Positions 39,572 through 48,251 of a DNA stretch of 64,000 bases are shown here, piece by piece. The notes below the pieces were generated by a model. It ran no database searches. It was not told where the DNA came from and saw nothing but the letters and a program-made list of their open reading frames with translations. Within the stretch, counting starts at the first letter, position 1, and every line of letters begins with the position of its first letter. The DNA lies in the NCBI GenBank assembly GCA_963827705.1, contig CAWHBN010000013.1, forward strand, positions 359,428 through 423,427, in the 5' to 3' direction. A program made the translations under genes and the position numbers. The stretch is from JACDAN01 sp963827705. GTDB taxonomy: Bacteria > Actinomycetota > Thermoleophilia > Gaiellales > Gaiellaceae.

Positions 39572-40303
39572 TTACTCGACGCGCACCCTCTTGGGGCCCG
39601 TGAGACTTGACGCTGCACGGCGGCGCTCGTCGGCCCGCCGGCTGGCGGGGGCGAAGGCGCTCCAGACGAACCAGCGTCCGAACCCGCGCTGAAGCGCCCT
39701 CGGGCCGCTCATGGTCAGCTCGCGAGCCCGAAGTGCGCCGGCCAGCTCGGCGCGCCCTAGATAGACGCGGTAGAGGGTCGCCGTGTCGACCGTGACCTCG
39801 AGGTCGACGTCGAACCCGGGGTGCTGGAGGCAGACAGAGACCTCGGACGGCTCGAGCACCATCCAGTAGCGCTTCGCCGGGTTGAGGAAGTCGAACTTGA
39901 CCACCGTGCGACCTGGGGGAAGCTGCTCACGATCGACGTGGCGGGCCATCCAGACGATCAAGAGGTCTGGGTCGAGCTCATCGGAGCGGGGATCGGTGAA
40001 CGACCAGGTCGCGCCCCACTCCCCGATCGCCTGCACGACCGGCTCCAAGTCGCGGCCGGCGAGCGTCAGGCGATAGTCAAGCGTCCTCCCCTTGGGGCCG
40101 ACGCGCCGCTCGACGATCTCGGCGCGCTCGAGCGAGCGCAGCCGATCGGCGAGGACCGAGCGCGAGATCCCCGGCAAGCCGCGATGGAGCTCGTTGAAGC
40201 CGCTCGCGCCGCCCAGCATCTCGCGCACGATCAGGAGTGTCCAGCGGTCGCCCAGGACCTCGCTCGCCTTGGCGATCGGGCAGTACTGCGCGTAGCTCCT
40301 CAC
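39572..40303 (-). CDS. HxlR-family transcriptional regulator with C-terminal SCP2-like domain
   Basis: 243 residues. The winged-helix HxlR domain occupies residues 1-95: YCPIAKASEVLGDRWTLLIVREMLGG, then FNELHRGLPGISRSVLADRLRSLE and the wing GRTLDYRLT. The C-terminal about 110 residues (VKFDFLNPAKRYWMVLEPSEVSVCLQHPGFDVDLEVTVDTATL) resemble an SCP2/sterol-carrier fold and may bind a hydrophobic ligand. GTG start. It is divergent from the BBE-type oxidase gene, with a perfect palindrome between them that is the likely operator. Confidence 0.88.
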   Translation of the reverse strand: MRSYAQYCPIAKASEVLGDRWTLLIVREMLGGASGFNELHRGLPGISRSVLADRLRSLERAEIVERRVGPKGRTLDYRLTLAGRDLEPVVQAIGEWGATWSFTDPRSDELDPDLLIVWMARHVDREQLPPGRTVVKFDFLNPAKRYWMVLEPSEVSVCLQHPGFDVDLEVTVDTATLYRVYLGRAELAGALRARELTMSGPRALQRGFGRWFVWSAFAPASRRADERRRAASSLTGPKRVRVE

Positions 40304-40344
40304 CCTCGAGGAATGCTAGCCCCGGATTCGGGACAGGTTCGGAA

Positions 40345-40364
40345 TTCGAACCACTTGGTTCGAA
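40345..40364. promoter_or_regulatory. Perfect 20-bp palindrome, likely HxlR-family operator
   Basis: TTCGAACCA-CT-TGGTTCGAA: 9-bp arms and a 2-bp centre, lying 41 bases from the regulator start and 45 bases before the oxidase start. Its position between divergent genes is typical for an autoregulatory operator. Confidence 0.65.
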
Positions 40365-40396
40365 ATTCGGTCTAGTCCGTGGGCGGGACACGCGCG

Positions 40397-40402
40397 TAGC
40401 GT
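40397..40402 (+). promoter_or_regulatory. Putative -10 hexamer of the BBE-type oxidase
   Basis: TAGCGT ends 7 bases before the ATG at 40410; leaderless spacing. The palindromic operator sits 32 bases upstream, over the probable -35/upstream region. Confidence 0.35.
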
Positions 40403-40409
40403 CGGCGAC

Positions 40410-41810
40410 ATGACCACGACGACGCTGCGTACGTCGAGCACCGACCTCGAGCTTCTGCGCGGCTCGCTCCGCGGCCCTGTGATCGGTCCCGACGACGAAG
40501 GCTACGACGCGGTGCGCGCGATCTGGAACGGTGCGATCGACCGCCGCCCCGCCTGCGTCGCTCGCTGCACCGGAGTCGCGGACGTCGTCGCGGCGGTTCG
40601 CTTCGCGCGCGAGCGTGGCCTGCTAGTGGCGGTGCGCTCCGGCGGCCACGGTGTCGGCGGTCATGCGCTCTGCGACGGTGGCCTCGTGATCGATCTCTCT
40701 CCGATGAAGGGGATCAGGGTCGACCCGGCGGCGCGCACCGCGCGCGCTGAGGCCGGCGTGCTCTGGGGCGAGCTCGACCGCGAGACCCAGCTTCACGGCC
40801 TGGCGACGGTGGGGGGCATCGTCACCCACACCGGCATCGCGGGCCTCACCCTCGGCGGCGGTATCGGCTGGCTCATGCGAAAGCACGGTGCGACGGTCGA
40901 CAACCTCCTCTCGGTCGACCTGGTGACGGCAGAGGGCGAGCTCCTCACCGCGAGTGGGGACGAGAACCCCGACCTCTTCTGGGGAATCCGCGGCGGCGGC
41001 GGGAACTTCGGGGTCGTGACCTCGTTCGAGTACCGCCTGCACCCGGTGGGGCCGACGGTGCTCGCCGGGCCGATCTTTCATCCCTTCGGCGATGCACGCG
41101 AGGTGCTCGCCTTCTACCGCGAGTTCATCGCCACAGCGCCCGACGAGCTGACGACGATCTTCGAGCTGAGCGTCGCGCCGCCGCTCCCCTTCCTGCCCGA
41201 GGACATGCACGGCAAGCCGATCGTGATGGTCGGCGCCTGCTACGCCGGCGCGCCAGAGGACGGGATCGATGTCGTCCGGCCGCTGAAGGAGTTCGGCACC
41301 CCGACCGCCGACCTGCTCGAGCCCAAGCCCTACCTGGCGCTGCAGTCGATGTTCGACCCCTTCGTGCCGCACGGCTGGCACCGCTACTGGAAGTCGGTCG
41401 AGCTGCCGCCGCTTACCGATGATGCGATCGACACGCTCGTCGACCACTCATCGGCGCCCACCTCGCCCAAGGCCTACACCATCGTCTTCCAGCTCGGCGG
41501 GGCGCTGGCCCGCGTGGGTGAGGACGAGACGGCCTTCAGCCAGCGCGGCACCGCCCACAACGTGAACATCAACGCGGTCTGGACCGAGGACGACCCCGAG
41601 GGCGAGCGGCACGTCGCCTGGGCGCGGGACTTCTTCGACGCGATGCAAGCGCACGCCGGGGGGCGCGTGTACGTGAACTTCCTCGGCGAAGAGGGCGGCA
41701 GCCGGGTTCGCCAGGCCTATGGCGCGCGAAACTACGAGCGGCTGGTCGAGCTCAAGCGCGCCTACGACCCGACCAACTTCTTCAGGCTCAACCAGAACAT
41801 CGAGCCCTGA
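40410..41810 (+). CDS. FAD-linked oxidase of the berberine-bridge (BBE) type
   Basis: 466 residues. The N-terminal FAD domain has LLVAVRSGGHGVGGHALCDGGLVIDLSPM, whose SGGH histidine is usually linked covalently to FAD, then GLTLGGGIGWLMRKHGATVDNL and GIRGGGGNFGVVTSFEYRLHPVGP. The C-terminus ends in the BBE motif YERLVELKRAYDPTNFFRLNQNI. Such enzymes oxidise sugars, alkaloids or secondary alcohols with O2. Divergent control by the HxlR gene suggests induction by its substrate or a related toxic compound. No signal peptide is seen, so it is likely cytoplasmic. Confidence 0.92.
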   Translation: MTTTTLRTSSTDLELLRGSLRGPVIGPDDEGYDAVRAIWNGAIDRRPACVARCTGVADVVAAVRFARERGLLVAVRSGGHGVGGHALCDGGLVIDLSPMKGIRVDPAARTARAEAGVLWGELDRETQLHGLATVGGIVTHTGIAGLTLGGGIGWLMRKHGATVDNLLSVDLVTAEGELLTASGDENPDLFWGIRGGGGNFGVVTSFEYRLHPVGPTVLAGPIFHPFGDAREVLAFYREFIATAPDELTTIFELSVAPPLPFLPEDMHGKPIVMVGACYAGAPEDGIDVVRPLKEFGTPTADLLEPKPYLALQSMFDPFVPHGWHRYWKSVELPPLTDDAIDTLVDHSSAPTSPKAYTIVFQLGGALARVGEDETAFSQRGTAHNVNINAVWTEDDPEGERHVAWARDFFDAMQAHAGGRVYVNFLGEEGGSRVRQAYGARNYERLVELKRAYDPTNFFRLNQNIEP

Positions 41811-41940
41811 GCGCCCCAAGGGCCTTCACTCGTAGTCGAAAGGTGTCGGTACCCGCCGCTGCGCTGAGGCGAACGGCACATGTTGGGGCTTCGGCTTCAT
41901 GGTGCGAGCTGAGCAGGAGATCCAGAGTTGTGGACTGAGA

Positions 41941-43074
41941 TCAGGATCCAAACCAACGCGCACGCCGAGTCGAGGCAAACGTCTCCTTGTCCCGGGCAAG
42001 TTCCTGAGACGGTCCTACGAGGCGTGCGGTCGGAGCCGGACCGCCGAGGAAGTTGGCCTCGACCTTGCCGACCCTCCCGCCTCCGAACTCGATGTAGCAG
42101 CTGCCTGCGCCCTCGTAGGGCTGCTGAAGCTCCTCGCCGCGCAGACGTGCAGCGATGTCGTCGGCCACGACCGCGGCAGCGGCCTCGGCGAACACACCGG
42201 CCTTGGCCATGGGCAACGCGGAAACATCGCCCAGCGCGTAGACGTCCGGAAATCGGGTCGCGAGGTTGGCGTGGTTCACGGGCACCCACCCATCAACGGC
42301 GAGTCCGGAGCTCTCGACCGCCGCAGGCACCCGGTGGACAGGGATCCCGACGAACAGGTCGTACGAGACCGTTCCGCCGCTTTCGAGTCGCGCCCGCTTG
42401 CCGCCCGGGTCGAGCTCGACCACGCGCTGCCTGGGCACGTACTCGATCCCTCGCTCTTGGAGCACATCGAGGATGCTCTTCGAGAGCTCCTTCGTGATCG
42501 GGACGGGAGCGGCCATCGGGCCGATTACACGGATCTCCGCATCAGCTCTGATTCCGCGCTCGACGAGGTGGTCATGGAGCAGTAGTGCGCCCTCGAATGG
42601 AGCGGGCGGGCACTTGAACGGGTGGCCCAGGATCCCGATCAGAATCGTCCCCGACTCGAAGCCCGGGAGGGCGTCGCGCATTCGCTCCGCACCCGGGACC
42701 GAGTAGAACTCCAAGCCACCCTCCTCGAATCCGGGGGTCGCCGCGAAGTCATAGTCGGCCCCGAGCGCGACGGCGAGCACGTCGGCGTCGTACGAGCCGC
42801 TGTCCGTCGTCACCCGTCGCCGCTCCGGGTCGATCGACGCGACCCGTTCTTGGCGAAACTCGACTCCCACTTTGGAGATGTCGCGGTAGTGCAGCTTTAC
42901 CTCGGCTGCGGTCTTGCGGCCGAGCAGAACGTCCAGCTTCGAGAACCCGAAGCTGAACGAATCGTTCTTGTCGATGAGCGTTACGCGGACATCCTCCGCA
43001 AGCGATTCGGATAGTCGCGTGGCCAGCTCCAAGCCCCCGAAGCCGGCCCCCAGGATCACGACGTGCTTCTTCAC
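41941..43074 (-). CDS. SQR/FCSD-like FAD-dependent oxidoreductase
   Basis: 377 residues of the sulfide:quinone oxidoreductase / flavocytochrome c sulfide dehydrogenase group. FAD motif VVILGAGFGGLELATRL at the start, ALGADYD, the conserved ILGHPFKCPPAPFEGALLLHD segment with the family Cys, and FPDVYALGDVSALPMAKAGVFAEAAA. Only the one Cys in KCPP is clearly conserved, so sulfide as the substrate is unproven; related proteins act on quinones or other thiols. GTG 43074 is chosen as the family start. It is divergent from the AlkZ-like gene, with 24 bases between start codons. Confidence 0.85.
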   Translation of the reverse strand: MKKHVVILGAGFGGLELATRLSESLAEDVRVTLIDKNDSFSFGFSKLDVLLGRKTAAEVKLHYRDISKVGVEFRQERVASIDPERRRVTTDSGSYDADVLAVALGADYDFAATPGFEEGGLEFYSVPGAERMRDALPGFESGTILIGILGHPFKCPPAPFEGALLLHDHLVERGIRADAEIRVIGPMAAPVPITKELSKSILDVLQERGIEYVPRQRVVELDPGGKRARLESGGTVSYDLFVGIPVHRVPAAVESSGLAVDGWVPVNHANLATRFPDVYALGDVSALPMAKAGVFAEAAAAVVADDIAARLRGEELQQPYEGAGSCYIEFGGGRVGKVEANFLGGPAPTARLVGPSQELARDKETFASTRRARWFGS

Positions 43075-43098
43075 GACGTGAGGGAAGATAACGCCGAA

Positions 43099-44121
43099 GT
43101 GACGACGCCTCGACTCGACCTCTCCCGGGAGCAAGTCCTGGCGCACCGACGCAGGGCGGGCGCGCTCGACGAGCGGCTGCCGCCAGGCGGATCCTCACTC
43201 GAGCGCGCGGCGTGGGCCGGCCTGCAGGACAGCATGCCGCGCGCCGCTGTTCTCTCGATCCACGCCCGCGTGGCGGGGGCCGAGCCGTCAACCTGGGAGG
43301 ACTCGGCGCTCGTCCAGGTGTGGGGGCCGAGGTTCAGCGCCTACGTCATTGCCGCGCGTGATCGAGCGGTCTTCACGCTCGGTCGTCTCCCGGCCGGCGG
43401 GAAGGGCCTGCGCCGCGCCGAGGACACCGCGGCTCGCCTGCACGCGTTCCTCGACGGCCGGCGGATGAGATACGACGAGGCCGGGCGAGGGCTAGGCGTC
43501 CATCCCAATAGGTTGCGGTATGCCGCGCCCACAGGCACCGTCCTGATCCGTTGGGAGGGCGCACGACTGCCGGTGATCTGGACCGTTCCGCGGCCCGAGA
43601 TCGATCCAATTGAGGCTCGACTGGAGCTCGCGCGCCGGTCCCTGCATGTCTTCGGGCCGACCACCCCCGCGGCCTTCGCCAAGTGGGCCGGGATCGGGTC
43701 TACTGAGGGCCGCGCGGCGTTCGACGCGCTTGCCGGTGAGGTCGTGGCCGTGCGAACGTCGGTCGGCGACGGGTGGATCCTGGCAAGCGACGAGCTGAGC
43801 TTTCGGGCCAAACCCTCCGCTGCGGCGCCGGCTCGGCTCCTCCCGAGCGGCGACCCCTACTTCTTGCTCCATGGAGTCGATCGCGAGCTTCTGGTCCCCG
43901 ACGAAAGCCGACGAGACGAGCTGTGGACTCCACGGGTCTGGCCCGGCGCGTTGCTGGTCGGGGGCGAAGTCGTCGGGACCTGGCGCCGAGCGAGCGCTGT
44001 CGTGGCGGTCCAGACGTGGCGACGCCTCTCCGTCGCGGAACGCCAGGCCGTCGAGGCAGAGGCGGAATCCCTACCGCTGCCCGACCTGAGCGGCCAAATC
44101 GTCGTCCTCTGGGACGACTGA
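43099..44121 (+). CDS. Winged-helix DNA glycosylase-like protein (AlkZ/YcaQ family, HTH_42)
   Basis: 340 residues with the tandem winged-helix pattern of the HTH_42 family: LSREQVLAHRRRAGALDERLPPG, AAWAGLQDSMPRAAVLSIHARV, and a C-terminal RLLPSGDPYFLLHGVDRELLVPDESRRDELW, WPGALLVGGEVVGTWRR. Characterised relatives (AlkZ, YcaQ) unhook interstrand crosslinks or remove alkylated bases; the family catalytic QxQ/QxD motif corresponds here to QDSM, which differs, so activity is uncertain. GTG 43099 follows AGGGAAG. Many soil actinobacteria carry several copies. Confidence 0.8.
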   Translation: MTTPRLDLSREQVLAHRRRAGALDERLPPGGSSLERAAWAGLQDSMPRAAVLSIHARVAGAEPSTWEDSALVQVWGPRFSAYVIAARDRAVFTLGRLPAGGKGLRRAEDTAARLHAFLDGRRMRYDEAGRGLGVHPNRLRYAAPTGTVLIRWEGARLPVIWTVPRPEIDPIEARLELARRSLHVFGPTTPAAFAKWAGIGSTEGRAAFDALAGEVVAVRTSVGDGWILASDELSFRAKPSAAAPARLLPSGDPYFLLHGVDRELLVPDESRRDELWTPRVWPGALLVGGEVVGTWRRASAVVAVQTWRRLSVAERQAVEAEAESLPLPDLSGQIVVLWDD

Positions 44122-44141
44122 GCCCCACTGAGCGAGCGGGC

Positions 44142-44172
44142 TTGACCTTACAGTAACTACAAGGTTTATCGT
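44142..44172 (+). promoter_or_regulatory. MerR-type promoter with 19-bp spacer and dyad operator
   Basis: TTGACC at 44142-44147 and TATCGT at 44167-44172 are 19 bases apart, the stretched spacing that MerR regulators correct. Between them the dyad ACCTT (44145-44149)...AAGGT (44161-44165) forms the operator. The ATG of the MerR fusion is 6 bases past the -10, so the mRNA is probably leaderless and the gene autoregulated. Confidence 0.75.
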
Positions 44173-44178
44173 GGGGAT

Positions 44179-45033
44179 ATGAACATCTCCACCTTCGCCC
44201 GCCGCGTCGGCATCTCGCCTTCCGGTGTGCGCTGGTACGAAGCAGCAGGCGTCCTTCCTCCTCCCGTACGGCGGGACAACGGCTACCGCGAGTACAGCGA
44301 GGGCGACCTCTCCCGACTCACGCTGATCCTCGCGCTCCGGCGGCTCGGCCTCACCCCGGCGGAGGCGGGACGGCTGGTCGATCGCTTCATCGAAGGCGAG
44401 GTGCCCGACGTCACGCTGACTGCGACGCTCGAGCAGCAGCGCCGGGAGATCGCACGACAGCGTGAAGACCTCGATCGGCTCGAGGTCGAGCTCGTCGACC
44501 TCGAGCGGACGCTTGCTGCCGTCGATCTCTATCGCGGAGCGGATGCTCGCCCCGCCGCGATCAGCGTGCTGTTCGTCTGCAACGGCAACTCTGCCCGCAG
44601 CCAGATCGCCGAGGCCCTGCTCGCCCGGTTCGGTGGGCCCGATTTCGACTCCCTCTCGGCCGGCACGCGCCCACGCAGGGTTCACCCGCTGGCCGTTCGA
44701 GCTCTCGCCGAAGTCGGCATCGACTGGCATGCCGCTCGCGCGAAGTCGGTCACGGAGCTGGTCGACCGCCGCTTCGACTACGTCATCACGTTGTCCAACA
44801 GTGCGCGCGAGGAGTGCCCGACCCTGACTGGGCCGCACAGCTCGCTGCATTGGCATCTCGAGGATCCGAGCACGATCGAGGGATCCGAGGAGCGCCGCCT
44901 GGAGGCCTTCCGCGCCACGCGCACGGAGCTCACGACTCGGCTCAGGCCGTTCATCGAGATCGCACGACGTGCGGCGGGATTCCTGCCCGCCGTTGCCGGG
45001 CCCGAGCCGCGCTCCGCCGGGGCGCCGGCGTGA
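44179..45033 (+). CDS. MerR regulator fused to a low-molecular-weight phosphatase/ArsC arsenate-reductase domain
   Basis: 284 residues in one uninterrupted frame. Residues 1-70: MerR DNA-binding domain (ISTFARRVGISPSGVRWYE, NGYREYSEGDL). Residues about 80-115: the dimerising coiled coil. Residues about 128-265: LMW-PTP/ArsC domain with VLFVCNGNSARSQIAEALL, the C-x5-R loop starting at Cys134, LSAGTRPRRVHPLAVRAL and the general-acid region HWHLEDPS. In thioredoxin-linked ArsC two more cysteines are needed; here Ser206 replaces the first and Cys213 keeps the second. The enzyme domain replaces the usual short metal-binding tail, so it may sense arsenate or another oxyanion. It heads an operon with a HIT protein and a permease. 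Confidence 0.88.
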   Translation: MNISTFARRVGISPSGVRWYEAAGVLPPPVRRDNGYREYSEGDLSRLTLILALRRLGLTPAEAGRLVDRFIEGEVPDVTLTATLEQQRREIARQREDLDRLEVELVDLERTLAAVDLYRGADARPAAISVLFVCNGNSARSQIAEALLARFGGPDFDSLSAGTRPRRVHPLAVRALAEVGIDWHAARAKSVTELVDRRFDYVITLSNSAREECPTLTGPHSSLHWHLEDPSTIEGSEERRLEAFRATRTELTTRLRPFIEIARRAAGFLPAVAGPEPRSAGAPA

Positions 45034-45065
45034 CTCTTCACCCGCAAACGAAAGGAGCCTGACCC

Positions 45066-45557
45066 ATGCAGCTTCCCTACACCGAGCCTCTGACCGTCCG
45101 CGAGCCGGGCGAGCGCGTCGTCCCAGAGCCTTCGCGCCGAGGCGAGCCCGGCGGCGAGCCCTGCGGCCTCTGCAGCGGCCAGGCGACGCAGCCCGTCTGG
45201 CAGGACGAGCACTTCAGCCTGCACCCGCCGGTCCAGGGCAGCCTCGCGGGAGCTGTTTGGCTGGCGAGCCGCGAGCACGTCGACTCGTTCAGCGACCTGT
45301 CTCCGGAGGCAGCCGCCGCGTTCGGGCCGGTGGCGGCCCGCGTCGAGCGCGCGATCCTGGCGCTCGGCGACGTCGGCCGGGTGCACCTGTACCGCTGGGG
45401 CGACGGCGGTGCCCACTTCCACGTGTGGTTCATGCCGCGCCCACTCGGGATGCTCGAGGCGTCGGGAATGATGCTCCCGCTCTGGGAGGACGTCCTTCCC
45501 AACGTCACCGATGAGGAGCTCGCCGACGCGGCGAAGCGTGTTGCCGCGGCACTGTGA
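45066..45557 (+). CDS. HIT-like protein
   Basis: 163 residues. The C-terminal half has GGAHFHVWFMPRP, a HxHx-type histidine-triad motif (H-hydrophobic-H-hydrophobic), and the N-terminus holds CGLCSGQ, a CxxC that may bind zinc as in other HIT branches. EHFSLHPPVQGSLAGAVWLASREHVDSFSDL fits the GalT/HIT fold. Such proteins are nucleotide hydrolases or transferases; the exact substrate is unknown. AAAGGAG precedes the ATG. It lies 32 bases after the MerR-ArsC fusion and overlaps the permease by a GTGA. Confidence 0.75.
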   Translation: MQLPYTEPLTVREPGERVVPEPSRRGEPGGEPCGLCSGQATQPVWQDEHFSLHPPVQGSLAGAVWLASREHVDSFSDLSPEAAAAFGPVAARVERAILALGDVGRVHLYRWGDGGAHFHVWFMPRPLGMLEASGMMLPLWEDVLPNVTDEELADAAKRVAAAL

Positions 45558-46849
45558 CGGCCCAGCCGACGCTCGTCCGGCGCCTGGGGACGTTCGACGC
45601 CGTTGTCATCGGCCTCGGCTCGATGATCGGCGCCGGGGTGTTCTCGGCGTTCGCGCCCGCTGCTGCGGCGGCCGGAAGCGGGCTACTCGTCGGTCTCGGG
45701 CTCGCAGCCGCGGTCGCCTACTGCAACGCGGTCGCCTCTGCCCAGCTCGCCGCTCAGTACCCCACCTCGGGCGGAACCTACGTCTACGGACGAGAACGGC
45801 TCGGGGAGTGGTGGGGCTTCCTGGCCGGCTGGGGGTTCGTCATCGGCAAGACGGCGTCCTGCGCGGCGATGGCGCTCACCTTCGCCGCCTACGCGGTACC
45901 CGGGCCTAGCTGGCTCGAGCGCCCCGTCGCGGTCCTTGCCCTGCTGGCGCTCACCGCCGTCAACCTCCGCGGCATCACACGGACGGCCGGGCTCACGCGG
46001 ATCCTGGTCGCGGTGTCGCTCGCGGCACTGGCGGTCGTGGTCGGTGCGATCCTCGGCAGCGGCGCGGGCCAGACTGGGAACCTTTCGCTCGAGCTCCCCG
46101 GCGGGTACTACGGGGTCCTCCAGTCGGCGGGGTTGCTCTTCTTTGCCTTCGCCGGCTACGCGAGGATCGCGACGCTCGGGGAGGAGGTCCGCGACCCCGA
46201 GCGCACGATCCCACGTGCGATCCCCCTGGCTCTCGGCATCACCGTGGCGATCTACGCCGTCGTCGCCGCCTCCGTGCTCCTGGCTCTCGGCTCGGACGCC
46301 CTGGCCGCGAGCTCGAGACCGCTCGTCAGCGCTGTCGAGGCGGTCGATGCCGACTGGGCGGTGCCGCTGGTCGGCGTCGGGGCGGCGGTCGCGAGCCTGG
46401 GTGCCCTGCTCGCCCTCATCGCCGGGATCGGACGCACGACGCTTGCCATGGCCCGGGAAGGGGATCTGCCGCGCTGGCTGGCCTCGGTGCACCCGCGCTA
46501 CCGCGTTCCGGATCACGCCGAGGTAGCCGTTGCGGCCGCGGTCACGCTTCTTGTCCTGACCACCGACCTGCGGGGGGCGATCGCTTTCTCGTCGTTCGGG
46601 GTGCTGACCTACTACGCGATCGCCAACGCCTCTGCTTGGACCCAACGCGGTGAGTTCCGCCGCTGGCCGCGTGCCGTGAACGCGGTCGGCCTGGTGGGGT
46701 GCACGACGCTGGTGGCGACGCTCCCGGTACGCGCAGTGGCCGTCGGGCTGGCGATGTTCGCGGTCGGCCTCGCCTGGCGAGTGATCATCCGGAGGCGGGG
46801 AGGCGGCGACGTCCGAGTGAGCGCCCCGAGCGTCGGTTCGTCGAGTTAG
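45554..46849 (+). CDS. APC-family amino acid permease
   Basis: 431 residues with about 12 membrane helices. The N-terminus FDAVVIGLGSMIGAGVFSAF is the APC helix 1 unwinding motif; SGGTYVYGRERLGEWWGFLAGW is helix 3; FFAFAGYARIATLGEEVRDPERTIPRAIPLAL is the central APC signature. It probably imports or exchanges an amino acid or polyamine. The GTG start overlaps the HIT gene stop, so it belongs to the MerR-ArsC operon. Why an amino-acid permease is under a MerR-ArsC sensor is not evident; thiol precursor uptake is one speculation. Confidence 0.9.
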   Translation: MTAQPTLVRRLGTFDAVVIGLGSMIGAGVFSAFAPAAAAAGSGLLVGLGLAAAVAYCNAVASAQLAAQYPTSGGTYVYGRERLGEWWGFLAGWGFVIGKTASCAAMALTFAAYAVPGPSWLERPVAVLALLALTAVNLRGITRTAGLTRILVAVSLAALAVVVGAILGSGAGQTGNLSLELPGGYYGVLQSAGLLFFAFAGYARIATLGEEVRDPERTIPRAIPLALGITVAIYAVVAASVLLALGSDALAASSRPLVSAVEAVDADWAVPLVGVGAAVASLGALLALIAGIGRTTLAMAREGDLPRWLASVHPRYRVPDHAEVAVAAAVTLLVLTTDLRGAIAFSSFGVLTYYAIANASAWTQRGEFRRWPRAVNAVGLVGCTTLVATLPVRAVAVGLAMFAVGLAWRVIIRRRGGGDVRVSAPSVGSSS

Positions 46850-46871
46850 CCGACCGCCCTTTACCGAGAAG

Positions 46872-48213
46872 TCACTCGACTGCTTCGAGGATCTCCCACT
46901 GATCGGGAACGCCCTTCAGGCTGTGTGCGCCTCGGTCGACGAAGGAGAGCCCGGAGCCCGTAACGAGGTCCCTCACCGTTCGCGACACGAGCACTTCGCC
47001 CGCTCCGGCGAGCCCGCTCACGCGAGCGGCGATATGGACGCCGATGCCGGCGATGCCTCCACGGCGTCGCTCCACTTCGCCCGTGTGGAGACCGGCACGC
47101 ATGTCCAGGCCAAGCGTTCGCAGGCGGTCCCGGAGCGCAAACGCGCAGCGAACGGCGCGCGCCGGGCCGTCGAAGGTTGCGAGCAGCCCGTCACCCGCGA
47201 AGTCGGAGATCGTTCCGCCGAAGCGCGCGACCTCGGTCGCCGCCAGCTCGTCGTGTTGCTCGAGCAGCTCCCGCCACCGCGCGTCGCCCAGCTCGACCGC
47301 CCGTGGGGTGGAGTCGACGATGTCCGTGAACAGCACGGTGGCGAGGACCCGGTCGGTGGCGTGAGCCGGCCGGGATCCCGTGAGGAACTCCTCCACCTCG
47401 TCGATGAGGACGTCGATGTCGCCGACTCCCAGCCCGTAGTCAGCGCCGGGCACGGCGACGAACTTCGCGCCCTCGATGTGCTCCGCGACATACCGTCCCT
47501 GGTCGACGGTGACGATCGGGTTGTCCCGGCGGTGGACGACGAGCGTGGGCACCCTGATCGATGGAAGGACGTCCCGTACGTCGAGCTCGAAGAGCATGCG
47601 CATGACGGCCGCAGCCGTTGCCGGGCTTGCGGAGAGGCGAAGGAAGCGTCCCCAGGCCTCGATTGCAGCGGAATCGCCGGCGAGGCTCGGATTGATCGCA
47701 GCGATGATGTCGCCGCGACCCCACGTCTGCTCGACCATCGAGATCGAGGCCCTCCTGCACTTCCGGCGGTGCGCCGATCTCGTATCCCGGCGCCGCCGAG
47801 GCGCGTGCGGTCGCGTTCATCAGGACGAGTGCGCTCGTACGCTCGGGATACGTGGCGGCGAAGAGCTCCGCCATCGGCGAGGCCTCGCCGGCGCCGGCGA
47901 TCGCGGCACGCTCGAGGCCGACGGCGTCCATGACCGCGGACACGTCGTCCATCCAGTCCTCGAGCGGGGGGAGCTCCCTGGACGGGATCGGATCGGACAG
48001 GCCGATCCCGTACTTGTCGAACGAGATCAGCCTGCTGAACGAGGCGAGGCGGCCCAGATAGTGCGCATAGCCCGGCAGGTCCCACCGTGCCTCGACATGG
48101 CTGAACCAGGTGGAGACGAGCACGATGTCGAGCGGATTGCCCTCGCCGACGATCTGGTACGCGATGTGCGCATCGCCCTTCTTGGCGTACTGCGTCTGTG
48201 GCACCACTCCCAA
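46872..48213 (-). CDS. Alpha/beta hydrolase fused to a class III nucleotidyl cyclase, one-base frameshift at about 47750
   Basis: N-terminal half: alpha/beta hydrolase (VPQTQYAKKGDAHIAYQIVGEG, SFDKYGIGLSDP, AAIAGAGEASPMAELFAATYP). The nucleophile elbow reads GAGEAS with Glu where Ser is expected, so it may be a sensor rather than an enzyme, as in relatives. C-terminal half: cyclase domain with VLFTDIVDSTPRAVEL and FAGDGLLATFDGPARA giving the metal aspartates. The frame breaks at GAGGGCC (47750-47752), where two G would restore EVQEASISMVEQTWG. TTG 48213 or GTG 48207/48204 may start it. It is the third gene after the methyltransferase and flavoprotein genes on this strand. Confidence 0.82.
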
Positions 48214-48251
48214 GACGATACGCCCGGCCGCTCAGCTCACGTCAAGTCCGT

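Noticed and set aside
40345..40364. Second LexA box
   Set aside because: GAAC and GTTC halves are present but 6 bases apart instead of 4, and the site lies beside an HxlR regulator, which is the better owner.
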